From Ruegeria sp. ANG-R (lineage in GTDB: Bacteria > Pseudomonadota > Alphaproteobacteria > Rhodobacterales > Rhodobacteraceae), in assembly GCF_000813985.1 (NCBI RefSeq), contig NZ_JWLJ01000011.1, forward strand, positions 248,001 through 312,000: a DNA stretch of 64,000 bases, in the 5' to 3' direction. How positions within the stretch are numbered: the stretch's first letter is position 1; each line of letters begins with the position of its first letter. The notes beneath the pieces are model-generated. The model saw only the letters and a list, made by a program, of their open reading frames with translations, did no database searches and was not told the origin of the DNA. Below, one piece after another: positions 29,138-39,185 of this stretch. A program made the translations under genes and the position numbers.

Positions 29138-29949
29138 GTCGCAACCTGATCCTTGGTGCGGCGCTGTCGTCAATGGTGGTTCTGGCCGCGCTGGTGTCGT
29201 TTGTTTGGACGCCACATGACCACGCCGCGCTGGATATCCCGGCCAAGCTGCAACCGCCAAACGTGCAGCACTGGTTCGGCACGGATCATTTCGGACGCGA
29301 CATGTTCTCGATGATCATGGTCGGTGCGCGCACCTCGATTGCTGTGGCGCTGGTGGCCGTCGGGATCGGCATGGCGCTGGGCGTTCCCCTGGGCCTGACT
29401 GCTGCGGCGCGCAAAGGATCGTGGCTGGACGAGGTTATCATGCGCGGCAACGATCTGGTCTTTGCCTTCCCGTCGCTGGTCATCGCCATCCTGATCACCG
29501 CCGTCTTTGGCGCAGGCGCAATTAACGCAATCATCGCCATCGGGATATTCAACATCCCGGTCTTCGCGCGCATCACTCGCGGTGCGGCCCTGTCACTGTG
29601 GGAGCGTGAATTCATCCTGGCGGCCCGCGTGTCGGGCAAGGGGGCTGCACGGATATCGGCCGAACATATCCTGCCCAACGTTGCCAATCTGCTGATTGTT
29701 CAGGGAACCATCCAGTTCTCACTGGGCATTCTGGCCGAGGCGGGGCTGTCCTATGTCGGACTCGGCGCGCAACCGCCCACGCCAAGCTGGGGCAGAATGC
29801 TGGCTGATGCGCAGACAATGGTCAGTTTTGCCCCGCATTTGGCTCTGATTCCGGGCTTTGCGATCATCGTGACGGTGCTGGGCCTGAACCTGCTGGGTGA
29901 CGGCTTGCGCGACTGGCTGGACCCTCGGATCAGGGTGGCCCGCGTATGA
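29134..29949 (+). CDS. ABC transporter permease, DppC-type
   Basis: 271 residues with about five to six spans. HWFGTDHFGRDMFSMIMVGARTS is the conserved DppC/OppC segment before the first core helices, and the EAA loop reads EFILAARVSGKGAARISAEHILPN. GLSYVGLGAQPPTPSWGRML near the C-terminus is also diagnostic. It overlaps both neighbours by four bases, so permeases and ATPase are translationally coupled. Confidence 0.94.
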   Translation: MSRNLILGAALSSMVVLAALVSFVWTPHDHAALDIPAKLQPPNVQHWFGTDHFGRDMFSMIMVGARTSIAVALVAVGIGMALGVPLGLTAAARKGSWLDEVIMRGNDLVFAFPSLVIAILITAVFGAGAINAIIAIGIFNIPVFARITRGAALSLWEREFILAARVSGKGAARISAEHILPNVANLLIVQGTIQFSLGILAEAGLSYVGLGAQPPTPSWGRMLADAQTMVSFAPHLALIPGFAIIVTVLGLNLLGDGLRDWLDPRIRVARV

Positions 29950-31544
29950 GCTTACTTCAGATCAAGGACCTTTCGCTGACCATTCACGGTGCGCAAATCC
30001 TGAAACGGATCAACCTGTCGATTGATGCAGGCCAGATCGTGGCCGTCACGGGCGAGAGTGGTTCAGGCAAATCCATGACCGCCCTTGCCGTAATGCAGCT
30101 TCTACCCAGCGGGGCCGAAGCGGATGGGTCGCTGCAGCTGGATGGTCAGAACCTGCTGAACCAATCTGAGGCTCAGATGTGCGCCCTGCGCGGCGCTGCA
30201 ATCGGGATGGTTTTCCAAGAGCCGATGACCGCCCTGAACCCGGTGAAAACCATCGGCGATCAGGTGATGGAGACCATTCTGATCCACAAGGCGATGCCAC
30301 CCGCTAGGGCGCGCGCGCGGGCCAAAGAGGTTCTCTCCCGTGTGGGATTGCCGACTCACCGATTTCCGATGTCACGTTATCCGCACGAGCTGTCGGGTGG
30401 CCAGCGCCAACGGGTGGTGATTGCCATGGCGATTGCGTTGCGCCCCCGACTGCTGATCGCGGATGAGCCTACAACGGCGCTGGACGTGACGACGCAGGCG
30501 CAAATCCTCGACCTGCTCAAGGGGCTGGTGTCGGAATACGGCATGGGGCTGCTGATGATCACTCATGATCTGGCAGTGGTCGCCGATATGGCGGATCAGA
30601 TCGTGATCATGCGACATGGGGAAGTGGTTGAAACCGGCACAACTGAACATCTGCTTCACCATATGCAGCACCCCTATACGCGCATGTTGTTCGAGGCCTC
30701 GGGGCATCAGGTTTCCCTGCCCCTATCTCCGAACCCGTATCCGTTGCTGGAAGTCGAAGATGTGGTTCGGGACTACCGCCTGCCCCGAACGCACCTGTTT
30801 GGCGCACCCGGTCATCATCGGGCGGTCGATCAGGTCAGCTTTACCCTGAATCGCGGAGAGCGTTTGGGGCTGGTCGGAGAGTCGGGTTGTGGAAAATCGA
30901 CCCTAACACGAGCTATTTTAGGGTTGGAAGACGTTCAGCACGGCCGGATTTCCCTCGGAGGGCAACCTGTTTTCACAGGTCACACACCCAATCTGGCAGT
31001 GCGCCGCAAGATGCAGGTGGTGTTTCAGGACCCCTACGGCAGCTTCAATCCCCGCCATCGCGTCGCCCGCCTGATCACCGAGCCGTTTCACCTGCTGGAT
31101 ACCCCGCCAACCGGCTCCGAACGGCGTGATCGCATCGCCGAGATGCTCGTTGCAGTCGGTCTCAGCCCGAATGACGCAAGCAGGTACATTCACGAATTTT
31201 CGGGCGGGCAGAGGCAGCGGATCGCCATTGCCCGCGCGCTGATCATCCGGCCTGAACTGATCTTGTTTGATGAGGCGATCTCGGCGCTGGATGTCTCGGT
31301 CCGTGCCCGAATCCTTGATCTGCTGGCCGAACTTTGCGCGACATACGATCTGACCTATCTGTTCATAAGCCACGACCTGAGCGTCGTCCGTACGATAACC
31401 GACCGCGTGCTGGTGATGCAGGCCGGTAGAATAGTCGAGCAGGGCGCAACTGAGCAGGTCTTTGCCCAGCCTCGGCACCCCTACACACGAACGCTCATCG
31501 ATGCAGCGCCTCGTCTGCCAGAGATGGGGCAGGGGGCTGCATGA
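29946..31544 (+). CDS. Fused dual ATP-binding subunit of peptide ABC transporter
   Basis: 532 residues with two complete ABC ATPase domains in one chain, the DppD-DppF fusion type. Domain 1: Walker A GESGSGKS (about residue 37), signature LSGGQRQRV, Walker [15 protein letters not shown]. Domain 2: Walker A GESGCGKS (about 316), signature [10 protein letters not shown], Walker [14 protein letters not shown]. Domain 2 has A-I instead of the usual PT in DEPTSALD, a common tolerable variation. It powers import through the two permeases. The aldehyde dehydrogenase follows after 40 bases. Confidence 0.95.
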   Translation: MSLLQIKDLSLTIHGAQILKRINLSIDAGQIVAVTGESGSGKSMTALAVMQLLPSGAEADGSLQLDGQNLLNQSEAQMCALRGAAIGMVFQEPMTALNPVKTIGDQVMETILIHKAMPPARARARAKEVLSRVGLPTHRFPMSRYPHELSGGQRQRVVIAMAIALRPRLLIADEPTTALDVTTQAQILDLLKGLVSEYGMGLLMITHDLAVVADMADQIVIMRHGEVVETGTTEHLLHHMQHPYTRMLFEASGHQVSLPLSPNPYPLLEVEDVVRDYRLPRTHLFGAPGHHRAVDQVSFTLNRGERLGLVGESGCGKSTLTRAILGLEDVQHGRISLGGQPVFTGHTPNLAVRRKMQVVFQDPYGSFNPRHRVARLITEPFHLLDTPPTGSERRDRIAEMLVAVGLSPNDASRYIHEFSGGQRQRIAIARALIIRPELILFDEAISALDVSVRARILDLLAELCATYDLTYLFISHDLSVVRTITDRVLVMQAGRIVEQGATEQVFAQPRHPYTRTLIDAAPRLPEMGQGAA

Positions 31545-31584
31545 TCCAAATGTCCATACTTAGAGCCTATTTTAGGAGTTTTTG

Positions 31585-33036
31585 ATGTCCGATCCCCTCT
31601 GGTTCGATCCCGCTCTGTGCCTGATTGGTGGCGAATGGAAGGGGCCTGCGTCAGGGCAGACCTTGACGCTGGTCAATCCGTCAGATGGCTCTGAACTCTG
31701 CCAAATCGCTCGAGGCAGCGAACGCGATATCGACACCGCTGTGCTGGCCGCCCGTTCCGCGCGCGACGGCGCGTGGGGTTGCATGACCGCGCTGGAACGG
31801 GGCCGTATTCTTGCCCGGCTGGGGCACCTGGTTCTAGAGCGGGTGGATGATCTGGCACAGCTTGAGGCGACGGATGTCGGCAAGCCGTTGTCCCAGGCAC
31901 GGGCGGATGCGGTCGCCTTGGCGCGATACTGCGAATTCTACGGCGGCGCGGCGGATAAGGTGATGGGGGAAACTATCCCCTATCTGGATGGGTATACGGT
32001 TTACACTCTGCGCGAACCGCATGGTGTAACCGGCCATATCGTGCCGTGGAACTATCCGATGCAGATCATTGGTCGTTCGGTCGGGGCAGCGCTGGCGATG
32101 GGCAATGCCTGCGTGCTGAAACCTGCGGAAGAGGCGTGCCTGACAGCCCTGGCCTTCGCCCATCTGGCGCATGAAGCTGGTCTGCCACCCGGAGCGCTGA
32201 ACGTGGTGCCCGGTTTGGGGGGCGAGGCGGGTGCGGCACTGTCGGCGCATCCGGGTGTCGATCATATCTCCTTCACCGGGTCGGTCGCGACGGGGGCGTT
32301 GGTGCAGCAGGCGGCGGGTCGAAACGTGGTCCCGGTGACGCTGGAATTGGGCGGCAAATCCCCGCAGCTGGTCTTTGACGATGCCGATCTGGATGCGGCG
32401 CTGCCGTTTCTGGTGAATGCGGGCATACAGAATGCGGGTCAGACCTGCTCGGCCTCGTCTCGCATTCTGGTTCAGCAGGGCGTTTATGAGCAGGTCAAAT
32501 CCCGCATGGCCGAGGCTTACGGTCAACTCACCGTGGGGCCTGCGATGAACGATCTGCGCGTCGGGCCGCTGATCTCGGAGCGGCAGAAACAGATCGTCAA
32601 CGGTTTTCTGGAGAAGGGAGCCGATCTGGCCATTGCCGGTCAAGGACGAATTGTAGATGACGCCCCCGTCTCCGGGGCTTATGTTCAGCCGACACTCTTC
32701 GCGGATGTTGGTTCCGATCATGTGCTTGCGCAGGATGAAATATTTGGCCCTGTTCAGGTTCTGATCCCGTTTGAAACTGAAGAACAGGCTCTAACCATAG
32801 CCAATTCCACCGAATATGGCCTTGTCGCCAGCGTCTGGACGCGGGACGGAGCCCGCCAGATGCGCCTGGCCAAGGGGCTGCAGTCGGGGCAAGTCTTCAT
32901 CAACAATTACGGCGCAGGCGGCGGTGTCGAGTTGCCTTTCGGCGGCGTCGGCAAATCCGGTCATGGCCGCGAAAAGGGGTTCGAGGCGCTGTATGGCTTC
33001 TCACAGCTGAAAACTGTGGCGGCCTATCACGGCTAG
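31585..33036 (+). CDS. NAD(P)-dependent aldehyde dehydrogenase
   Basis: 483 residues from ATG 31585, with SD AGGAG six to ten bases before; a TTG at 31582 is less likely. Cofactor segment HIVPWNYPMQIIGRSVGAALAMGN, FTGSVATG, general-base Glu in LELGGKSPQL and catalytic Cys in NAGQTCSASSRI are intact. It belongs to the broad ALDH superfamily; closeness to peptide-transporter genes suggests it oxidises an aldehyde derived from the imported compound, which is inference. Converges with pncB with a 4-base overlap of the stops. Confidence 0.92.
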   Translation: MSDPLWFDPALCLIGGEWKGPASGQTLTLVNPSDGSELCQIARGSERDIDTAVLAARSARDGAWGCMTALERGRILARLGHLVLERVDDLAQLEATDVGKPLSQARADAVALARYCEFYGGAADKVMGETIPYLDGYTVYTLREPHGVTGHIVPWNYPMQIIGRSVGAALAMGNACVLKPAEEACLTALAFAHLAHEAGLPPGALNVVPGLGGEAGAALSAHPGVDHISFTGSVATGALVQQAAGRNVVPVTLELGGKSPQLVFDDADLDAALPFLVNAGIQNAGQTCSASSRILVQQGVYEQVKSRMAEAYGQLTVGPAMNDLRVGPLISERQKQIVNGFLEKGADLAIAGQGRIVDDAPVSGAYVQPTLFADVGSDHVLAQDEIFGPVQVLIPFETEEQALTIANSTEYGLVASVWTRDGARQMRLAKGLQSGQVFINNYGAGGGVELPFGGVGKSGHGREKGFEALYGFSQLKTVAAYHG

Positions 33037-34325
33037 ACGATGACTTCGATCGCCTCCTGCGCGCCAACGCCGAAAACCCGCTTGTACCGCTCAATCTGAT
33101 TCGCTGGTCCCATTGCCTTTTCCGGGTTGTCCGAGAGCTTGACTGTCGGGCGACCGTTGGCCGAGACCGCCTTGCAAACCAGCGAGAATGGGGCGAGCGC
33201 GTCATTCGGTACAAGTTCGCGGAAGTCATTGGTCAGCAGCGTGCCCCAGCCGAAGGACACATTGGTCTGGCCTGCGAACTGAGTGTGCAACTCGCGGATT
33301 TTATCCACGTCCAATCCGTCGGAGAAAATGATCCTTTTCCGGGTTGGGTCCTCGCCACGCGATTTCCACCAGTTTATCGCGATCTCAGCCCCGGTTGCCG
33401 GGTCGCCGCTGTCAACACGGATGCCGGTCCAGCCCGCCAGCCAGTCGGGTGCACGATCCAGAAATCCTTTGGTACCATAGGTGTCAGGCAGAATGATGCG
33501 CAGATTGCCGTCATGTTCCTCATGCCAGTCGCTGAGGACGTCGTATGGCGCCTGCGCCAGCGCGGCGTCATCTGTGGCCAGTGCAGAATAGACCATAGGG
33601 AGTTCGTGCGCGTTGGTGCCGATAGCCTCGACCTCGCGCCGCATGGCGATCAGGCAGTTCGAGGTGCCGGTGAAGGAGGACCCCAAGCCTTCGATCATCG
33701 CCTGCACGCACCAGTCCTGCCACAGGAAGGAATGTCGCCGCCGCGTGCCGAAATCCGCGATCCCCAACCCGTCGATGGTGCGGAGTTGGGCGATCTTCTC
33801 CCAGACGCGGGTCATCGCGCGGGCATAAAGTACCTGCAGCTCGAACCGGCGCATGTCGTTCAGAACGGCGCGTGATCGCAATTCCATCAGAACGGCCAGT
33901 GCCGGTATTTCCCAAAGCATGACCTCGTGCCACTTACCTTCGAAGGTCAGTTCGTACTGATCGCCTTTGCGTTCAAGGTGATATGGGGGCAGGCGCAGGT
34001 TTTCGAACCACTCCATGAAATCCGGACGGAACATCTGACGTTTGCCGTAGAATGTATTGCCCCTCAGCCAGGTGCTTTCCCCGCGGCTGAGGCTGAGCGA
34101 ACGGATGTGATCCAACTGCTCGCGTAGCTCGCCTTCATCGATCAAACGGGCCAAAGGCACGTGATTCGAGCGGTTGATCAACGAAAATACAACGTCGGTT
34201 TGGGGCTTATTTCGAAACACTGACTGGCACATCAGCAGTTTGTAGAAATCTGTATCGATCAATGACCGGATAATTGGGTCAATCTTCCATTTGTGATTGT
34301 AGACCCGCGTCGCGATATCGACCAT
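33033..34325 (-). CDS. pncB: Nicotinate phosphoribosyltransferase
   Basis: 430 residues. SLIDTDFYKLLMCQSVFRN, the phosphoribosyl region STWLRGNTFYGKRQMFRPDF, the autophosphorylated-His motif ADFGTRRRHSFLWQD and the sugar-phosphate site TGIRVDSGDPATGAE are all present. It converts nicotinate and PRPP to nicotinate mononucleotide in NAD salvage. ATG at 34325 behind AGGAGG. pncA, which makes nicotinate from nicotinamide, lies on the same strand 0.7 kb upstream, separated by an unrelated gene on the other strand, so both halves of the salvage route are together but not an operon. Confidence 0.97.
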   Translation of the reverse strand: MVDIATRVYNHKWKIDPIIRSLIDTDFYKLLMCQSVFRNKPQTDVVFSLINRSNHVPLARLIDEGELREQLDHIRSLSLSRGESTWLRGNTFYGKRQMFRPDFMEWFENLRLPPYHLERKGDQYELTFEGKWHEVMLWEIPALAVLMELRSRAVLNDMRRFELQVLYARAMTRVWEKIAQLRTIDGLGIADFGTRRRHSFLWQDWCVQAMIEGLGSSFTGTSNCLIAMRREVEAIGTNAHELPMVYSALATDDAALAQAPYDVLSDWHEEHDGNLRIILPDTYGTKGFLDRAPDWLAGWTGIRVDSGDPATGAEIAINWWKSRGEDPTRKRIIFSDGLDVDKIRELHTQFAGQTNVSFGWGTLLTNDFRELVPNDALAPFSLVCKAVSANGRPTVKLSDNPEKAMGPANQIERYKRVFGVGAQEAIEVIV

Positions 34326-34490
34326 GGGGACCTCCTGCGATTTCCGTTGTTAGATCAATCGGAGCGCGGAATGGCAAGAGTCGCGGAATTGGTAACAATG
34401 CCCACGACAGAACACATTGCGGGCTTATTGTGGGTGCCCTTCACGGTTTAGTGAGGGGGTGGGGATGGTAATAAAGGTTGAATTTGGTGA

Positions 34491-35021
34491 ATGAGTCTCG
34501 CGTACGACTTTGACATTGTAGCGATTGCTCCGGATGAGGTTGACCCGGAGCATGGGCATACGGCGGTAACAGGGCGACCCCCGGTACGGGCGCAGTTTCG
34601 CGACATCAAGACTGCGGACGCCTTGCGCGCGGCATCACCCAAGATTCGCAGGATATTTTTGGAATCCGGCTTCAGTCTGGATACGGTGGGCGACCATCAA
34701 TCAGGCGGGTTTTACCAGCCAGAGGATACAGAGGATCGAAACCTGATCCTGAAGAGGCTGTTTGCCAATATTCGGAACATGGGTGTTCAGGGCGAATATA
34801 GCGGTGAATTCGATTTCCATCACTTTCTGGCGCATGTGAGGTCGGCAAAACCCGGCAATGTCGCGCACGCCGCGCCGGTGCGGCCTTCGCGACCACCTAG
34901 CCCCGGGGCGGCGCGCCCCGAGCGCCGCACCATAGCCGGGCGCATAGGTTTTGCATTGGGGTTGGCTGTGATCCTGTTTGTGTTTCTGAAGCTGCTGGCC
35001 CAGCACGGCGCAGCGCTTTGA
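34491..35021 (+). CDS. Hypothetical tail-anchored membrane protein
   Basis: 176 residues from ATG 34491 after a purine-rich AAAGG. Soluble first two thirds (YDFDIVAIAPDEVDPE, AASPKIRRIFLESGFSLDTV) with charged, mostly helical character, a Pro/Ala-rich linker VRPSRPPSPGAARPE, then one C-terminal membrane span IGFALGLAVILFVFLKLLA. It is thus a probable single-span inner-membrane protein with a cytoplasmic body. I recognise no family. It sits between pncB and pncA on the opposite strand; convergent with pncA, gap of 3 bases. Confidence 0.65.
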   Translation: MSLAYDFDIVAIAPDEVDPEHGHTAVTGRPPVRAQFRDIKTADALRAASPKIRRIFLESGFSLDTVGDHQSGGFYQPEDTEDRNLILKRLFANIRNMGVQGEYSGEFDFHHFLAHVRSAKPGNVAHAAPVRPSRPPSPGAARPERRTIAGRIGFALGLAVILFVFLKLLAQHGAAL

Positions 35022-35024
35022 ACA

Positions 35025-35618
35025 TCAACCCAGAGTCACCCCTGCTTCGCGCATGGCCTGTTCTGCAGCGGTCAGTGATCCGTCCATGTCGATGGCACGG
35101 CACAGTTGGGTTTTGACCGTGACATCAAACCCCAGCCGCGCCGCATCCACGGCCGAGTAATGGACGCAGAAATCTGTCGCCAGCCCGACCATCGTCAGTC
35201 GCGTGATCCCGCGCGTCTCAAGATACCCCTTCAGGCCGGTGGGAGTGGAATGATCGTTCTCGAAAAACGCCGAGTAGCTGTCGATGGAACTGCGAAATCC
35301 CTTTCGGATGATCAGATCGCCATCGGTACGCAAATCTGGATGGAAGGCCGCGCCTTTACTGCCCTGCACGCAGTGATCGGGCCACAAGACCTGCGGGCCA
35401 TAGGGCATCTCGATCATCTCGAACGGTGACCTTCCGGCGTGTGAGCTTGCGAATGACGAATGGCCCGCCGGGTGCCAGTCCTGAGTCAGGATCACCGCGT
35501 CGAAATTATCCATCATTGCGTTGATCGGGGCGACGATCTCATCCCCGCCTGCGACAGCGAGCGTGCCGCCCGGGCAGAAATCGTTCTGAACATCGATAAC
35601 GAGCAGGGCGTTGGACAT
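35025..35618 (-). CDS. pncA: Nicotinamidase
   Basis: 197 residues, isochorismatase-like hydrolase fold. Catalytic Asp9 in LVIDVQNDFCPGG, metal-site cluster TQDWHPAGHSSFA (residues about 45-57), and catalytic Cys in VGLATDFCVHYSA near residue 150. Together with the EMIEMPYGPQVLWPDHCVQ segment this marks PncA, which deamidates nicotinamide to nicotinate. It feeds pncB next door. Cytoplasmic. Confidence 0.95.
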   Translation of the reverse strand: MSNALLVIDVQNDFCPGGTLAVAGGDEIVAPINAMMDNFDAVILTQDWHPAGHSSFASSHAGRSPFEMIEMPYGPQVLWPDHCVQGSKGAAFHPDLRTDGDLIIRKGFRSSIDSYSAFFENDHSTPTGLKGYLETRGITRLTMVGLATDFCVHYSAVDAARLGFDVTVKTQLCRAIDMDGSLTAAEQAMREAGVTLG

Positions 35619-35714
35619 GATGGCCTCCTTAAGTTGCGTTATCGGTATGGCGCGCGGCGGGGATCGTCAATGCTGTCTCTTGTGTGTTTTTGCCGGGGGC
35701 ATTAGATCGCGCAC

Positions 35715-36620
35715 ATGTACACAATCGCTGCCCTCTACCATTTCACGCGTTTTCCCGACCCCGATGCGTTGCGCCCTGCCTTGCAGGAGCTTTGCCGCGC
35801 GCAATCGGTGAAAGGCACCCTGCTGCTGGCGCAGGAGGGAATCAATGGCACCATAGCCGGGCCCCGTACCGGGATCGACGCTGTCCTGGCGCATATCCGC
35901 GCGCTGCCGGGTTGCGCCGATCTGGAATGGAAAGAGGCGACCTCGGACCACCCGCCCTTCGGCAAGATGAAGGTGCGGCTGAAGAAAGAAATCGTCACTA
36001 TGGGTCAGCCTGATGTCGACCCGCGCGCCAGTGTTGGAAACTACGTCGAGCCGGAGGACTGGAACGAGCTGATCCGCTCGGATGATGTGGTCGTAATCGA
36101 TACGCGCAATGACTACGAAGTTGAGATCGGTACGTTCGAGGGCGCAATCGACCCTAATACAGCCAGTTTCCGCGATTTCCCTGCCTGGTGGCAGGAAAAC
36201 AAGGACCGCTTCCACAACAAGCGCGTCGCGATGTTCTGCACCGGTGGTATCCGCTGTGAGAAATCCACCAACTACCTGCTGGGGCAGGGGGTCGAGGATG
36301 TCTATCACCTCAAGGGAGGCATCCTGCGCTATCTGGAAGAGATGCCGCCGGAAGACAGCGCCTGGCAGGGCGAATGCTTCGTATTCGACAATCGCGTCTC
36401 GGTCGGTCACGGATTGGTCGAGGGGCCCCATAAGCTTTGCCACGGTTGCCGCCGTCCGATCCTGCCCGAAGATGTGAAACGCCCTGAATACGAACACGGC
36501 GTCTCCTGTCATCGGTGCATTGATGAGACCTCCGAACAGGACAAGGCACGGTTCCGTGAACGGCAAAAGCAGATCCATCTGTCCCGCGCACGGGGTCAGG
36601 AACATCTGGGGTCTGACTGA
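35715..36620 (+). CDS. trhO: Oxygen-dependent tRNA uridine-34 hydroxylase TrhO
   Basis: 301 residues. N-terminal domain with TIAALYHFTRFPDPDALRP and QEGINGTIAGP, then a rhodanese domain with VVIDTRNDYEVEIGTF and the active-site loop FCTGGIRCEKSTNYL (Cys around residue 176), and a C-terminal zinc-like Cys cluster HKLCHGCRRPI ... GVSCHRCID. This is YceA/TrhO, which hydroxylates wobble uridine 34 of tRNAs using O2. Single gene, ATG at 35715. Confidence 0.94.
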   Translation: MYTIAALYHFTRFPDPDALRPALQELCRAQSVKGTLLLAQEGINGTIAGPRTGIDAVLAHIRALPGCADLEWKEATSDHPPFGKMKVRLKKEIVTMGQPDVDPRASVGNYVEPEDWNELIRSDDVVVIDTRNDYEVEIGTFEGAIDPNTASFRDFPAWWQENKDRFHNKRVAMFCTGGIRCEKSTNYLLGQGVEDVYHLKGGILRYLEEMPPEDSAWQGECFVFDNRVSVGHGLVEGPHKLCHGCRRPILPEDVKRPEYEHGVSCHRCIDETSEQDKARFRERQKQIHLSRARGQEHLGSD

Positions 36621-36683
36621 AATCAGCTTGCAGGTCGCGTCGGAAACCGGATGATGCGATCAGACCAGCCTGACGGAGCGTAA

Positions 36684-37184
36684 ATGACTCACGAACCCAG
36701 AACCCTGGACGAATGGAAATCCACCTTGCTGGCGGCGTTGGGGCTGGTTCTGGCCAGCTTTCTCGCGTGGTATGGCCTGTCGCGCCTGGATGAGACCACT
36801 GCGGGCGATACCATCGGTACCGTTGCATCCGTCGGCCTGGTGGTCTGGATGGTGTCGCAGTCGTACTACTATATGACTCAGGTGAAATCCCCGCGCAGAA
36901 TGCTGTTTCTGATGGGGGTGTCTTTTATTCAGGTCGTGCCCTTCCTGTTTGCCGCCGTTTATGGGGCCTTCGGGTATGAGGATCGCTGCGTCGTCGGTGC
37001 GAAAGGGCCGGGGGATATCCTGTATTTCTCGTATGTCACATTCACGACGGTCGGATACGGGGATATGTCCCCGACCGGTCTCTGTCGCGGGTTGGCGGTG
37101 GCCGAGGCTGTGACAGGCTATATCCTGCTGGGCATGTTTGTTGCCGCCGCCGTGGCGCTTTATGCGCGCAACCACGGCAAATAG
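36684..37184 (+). CDS. Potassium channel-like protein
   Basis: 166 residues. Four hydrophobic segments; the pore is YFSYVTFTTVGYGDMSPTG, with the K+ selectivity filter TVGYGD near residues 117-122, followed by the inner helix LAVAEAVTGYILLGMFVAAAVALYA. This is the ion_trans_2 (two-pore-helix) family. No RCK or cyclic-nucleotide domain follows, so gating is unknown. Inner membrane, assembles as tetramer in relatives. Stands alone between trhO and a small minus-strand gene. Confidence 0.9.
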   Translation: MTHEPRTLDEWKSTLLAALGLVLASFLAWYGLSRLDETTAGDTIGTVASVGLVVWMVSQSYYYMTQVKSPRRMLFLMGVSFIQVVPFLFAAVYGAFGYEDRCVVGAKGPGDILYFSYVTFTTVGYGDMSPTGLCRGLAVAEAVTGYILLGMFVAAAVALYARNHGK

Positions 37185-37190
37185 ACCGGC

Positions 37191-37520
37191 TTATTTGTTC
37201 TGGTCGATCCACCGCGACATCATCTGCTTGTCTCGGAAACACTCGGACGGGATCGGACGGCGCTTGCTGCGCGAGATACGCTCGGCAAAAGCCACCTGCT
37301 TACCCGTCGGGTAATTGGCGAAAGGTGACGGATCATGCGGTTTATGCGCTGAAATCCAGTCCGATAACGATCTGCGGTCATTTTGCGCCTCGACCGGAAT
37401 CTCCAGCGCGGACTGTTGCGCGATGGCGCGGGCATAGCGCATCTGCCGATCCGTTACAGGCAGCAGGTGATAATCGTTTGACGGGCCGCTCGGGGCGGAA
37501 CTTCGCATGTTCTGGGCCAT
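37191..37520 (-). CDS. Small protein with duplicated KQ-F/Y-A-I motif, unknown function
   Basis: 109 residues from ATG 37520 (an upstream start at 37559 adds 13 residues). It contains two similar blocks of about 38 residues: one begins VTDRQMRYARAIAQQ and ends SLSDWISAHK, the other begins PTGKQVAFAERISRS and ends MMSRWIDQNK. Each has R/KQ, a hydrophobic AxxI helix start, a proline turn and a W-I helix. This looks like a tandem duplicate of a short helical module, perhaps DNA- or RNA-binding. I do not know the family name. No signal peptide. Confidence 0.6.
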   Translation of the reverse strand: MAQNMRSSAPSGPSNDYHLLPVTDRQMRYARAIAQQSALEIPVEAQNDRRSLSDWISAHKPHDPSPFANYPTGKQVAFAERISRSKRRPIPSECFRDKQMMSRWIDQNK

Positions 37521-37618
37521 CGGGTGATCCTCTGACTGTGTAGAACATAAATAGAACATTAACCTTTCATTTCAAGTGAAGGCGCCCCGGATTCGGCGAT
37601 AACCCGCCAATTCACGGT

Positions 37619-37642
37619 TTTATTGACTGAGCAATCAATAAA
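37619..37642. promoter_or_regulatory. Palindromic operator, probable BetI-type site
   Basis: TTTATTGA (37619-37626) and TCAATAAA (37635-37642) are perfect inverted arms around an 8-base centre, located about 70 bases before betB. The arrangement is that of a TetR-family operator; BetI, the choline-responsive repressor of bet genes, is the obvious candidate. betI itself is not in this window. Confidence 0.6.
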
Positions 37643-37712
37643 ATATAAGCCGGTCCGAAACGCTCCCTATCTCTTTGCTAAAAAGGGATATCCGATCAGA
37701 AAAGGAACCGGC

Positions 37713-39167
37713 ATGAAGTTTCAGCCAAAGGCCAGCCATTTCATCAATGGCGAATATGTCGAAGACACCAGCGGCGCACCGATCGATGTTATCTATCCTG
37801 CCACGGGCGAGGTCATTGCGCGGCTGCATTCCGCCACGCCTGAAATCGTGGAACAGGCTCTAAATAGCGCAAAAGCGGCCCAGTCGGCCTGGGCCGCGAT
37901 GTCAGGAACCGAACGTGGCCGGGTGTTACGCCGTGCCGCCGACATAATGCGGGATCGCAATCGTGATCTTTCGATCATCGAAACACATGACACTGGTAAA
38001 CCCCTGCAGGAAACGCTGGTGGCCGATGCAACCAGCGGTGCGGACGCGCTGGAGTATTTCGGCGGTTTGGCGGCCTCGTTGACCGGCGAGCATATCCCAC
38101 TGGCTGGCGGTGACTTTGTCTACACAATCCGCGAGGCGCTGGGCGTCTGCGTGGGCATCGGTGCATGGAACTATCCGACCCAGATTGCGTGTTGGAAGGG
38201 CGCCCCGGCGCTGGCTTGCGGCAACACGATGGTGTTCAAACCGTCCGAGACCACGCCTCTGTCGGCCTTGCAGGTGGCAGAGATTCTGATTGAAGCGGGT
38301 GCGCCCAAAGGCATCTATAACGTCATTCAGGGCTACGGGGACGTGGGCGCTAGCCTGGTGACCGATCCGCGTGTGGCCAAAGTCTCGCTGACCGGATCGG
38401 TTCCGACGGGGCGCAAGGTCTATGCGGCGGCGGCGGATGGCATGAAACATGTCACCATGGAGTTGGGCGGCAAATCCCCGATGATCGTGTTCGACGATGC
38501 GGATATCGAAAATGCCGTGTCAGGCGCGATTCTGGGCAACTTCTATTCCTCGGGGCAGGTCTGTTCCAACGGTACCCGCGTATTTGTGCAAAAGGGCATC
38601 AAGGATGCGTTCCTTGCGCGCCTGTCCGAACGCCTTGCCACCGCGAAAATCGGCGATCCGATGGATGAAGAGGTCAACTTTGGCCCGATGGTCAGCGAAA
38701 ACCAGATGAATATCGCCCTTGGCTATATCGAAAAAGGGAAGGCCGAGGGTGCGCGGCTGGTGTATGGCGGTGAACGGGTTGAAGGCGATGGGTTCTACAT
38801 GCAGCCGACGGTCTTTGCCGACGTCACCGACGAGATGACAATCGCGCGGGAAGAGATTTTTGGCCCTGTCATGTCGGTACTGGATTTCGAGACCGAAGAA
38901 GAGGTCCTGGCCCGTGCGAACGAGACCGAGTTCGGTCTGGCCGCAGGTGTCTTTACCAACGACCTGACCCGCGCCCACCGCATCGTGGCCGGGTTCGAGG
39001 CGGGCACGTGTTATATCAACACCTACAACCTCGCCCCGGTTGAAGCTCCGTTCGGCGGGTCCAAGATGTCGGGTGTGGGGCGCGAGAACTCGAAACTGGC
39101 GATCAACCACTTCAGCGAGATGAAGACGGTTTACGTTTCGATGAACGATGTTGAAGCGCCCTACTGA
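37713..39167 (+). CDS. betB: Betaine-aldehyde dehydrogenase
   Basis: 484 residues from ATG 37713, behind AAAAGGAACC; the reading from 37623 runs through the operator palindrome and is rejected. Cofactor motif [24 protein letters not shown], general-base Glu in [18 protein letters not shown], catalytic Cys in [13 protein letters not shown]. The close match of these segments to BetB (GAWNYPxQIAxWK) supports glycine-betaine synthesis from betaine aldehyde for osmoprotection or choline catabolism. Followed after 120 bases, including a long hairpin, by an FAD demethylase of the betaine breakdown type. betA is not visible. Confidence 0.93.
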   Translation: MKFQPKASHFINGEYVEDTSGAPIDVIYPATGEVIARLHSATPEIVEQALNSAKAAQSAWAAMSGTERGRVLRRAADIMRDRNRDLSIIETHDTGKPLQETLVADATSGADALEYFGGLAASLTGEHIPLAGGDFVYTIREALGVCVGIGAWNYPTQIACWKGAPALACGNTMVFKPSETTPLSALQVAEILIEAGAPKGIYNVIQGYGDVGASLVTDPRVAKVSLTGSVPTGRKVYAAAADGMKHVTMELGGKSPMIVFDDADIENAVSGAILGNFYSSGQVCSNGTRVFVQKGIKDAFLARLSERLATAKIGDPMDEEVNFGPMVSENQMNIALGYIEKGKAEGARLVYGGERVEGDGFYMQPTVFADVTDEMTIAREEIFGPVMSVLDFETEEEVLARANETEFGLAAGVFTNDLTRAHRIVAGFEAGTCYINTYNLAPVEAPFGGSKMSGVGRENSKLAINHFSEMKTVYVSMNDVEAPY

Positions 39168-39185
39168 GTAAAACCGGCCATTCAA

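Noticed and set aside
33285..33875. Antisense frame inside pncB
   Set aside because: pncB motifs are certain; the antisense frame has no domain pattern.
31585..39167. Recent duplication of the two aldehyde dehydrogenases (31585 and 37713)
   Set aside because: They share only family motifs; local sequence and surrounding genes differ, so they are old paralogues.
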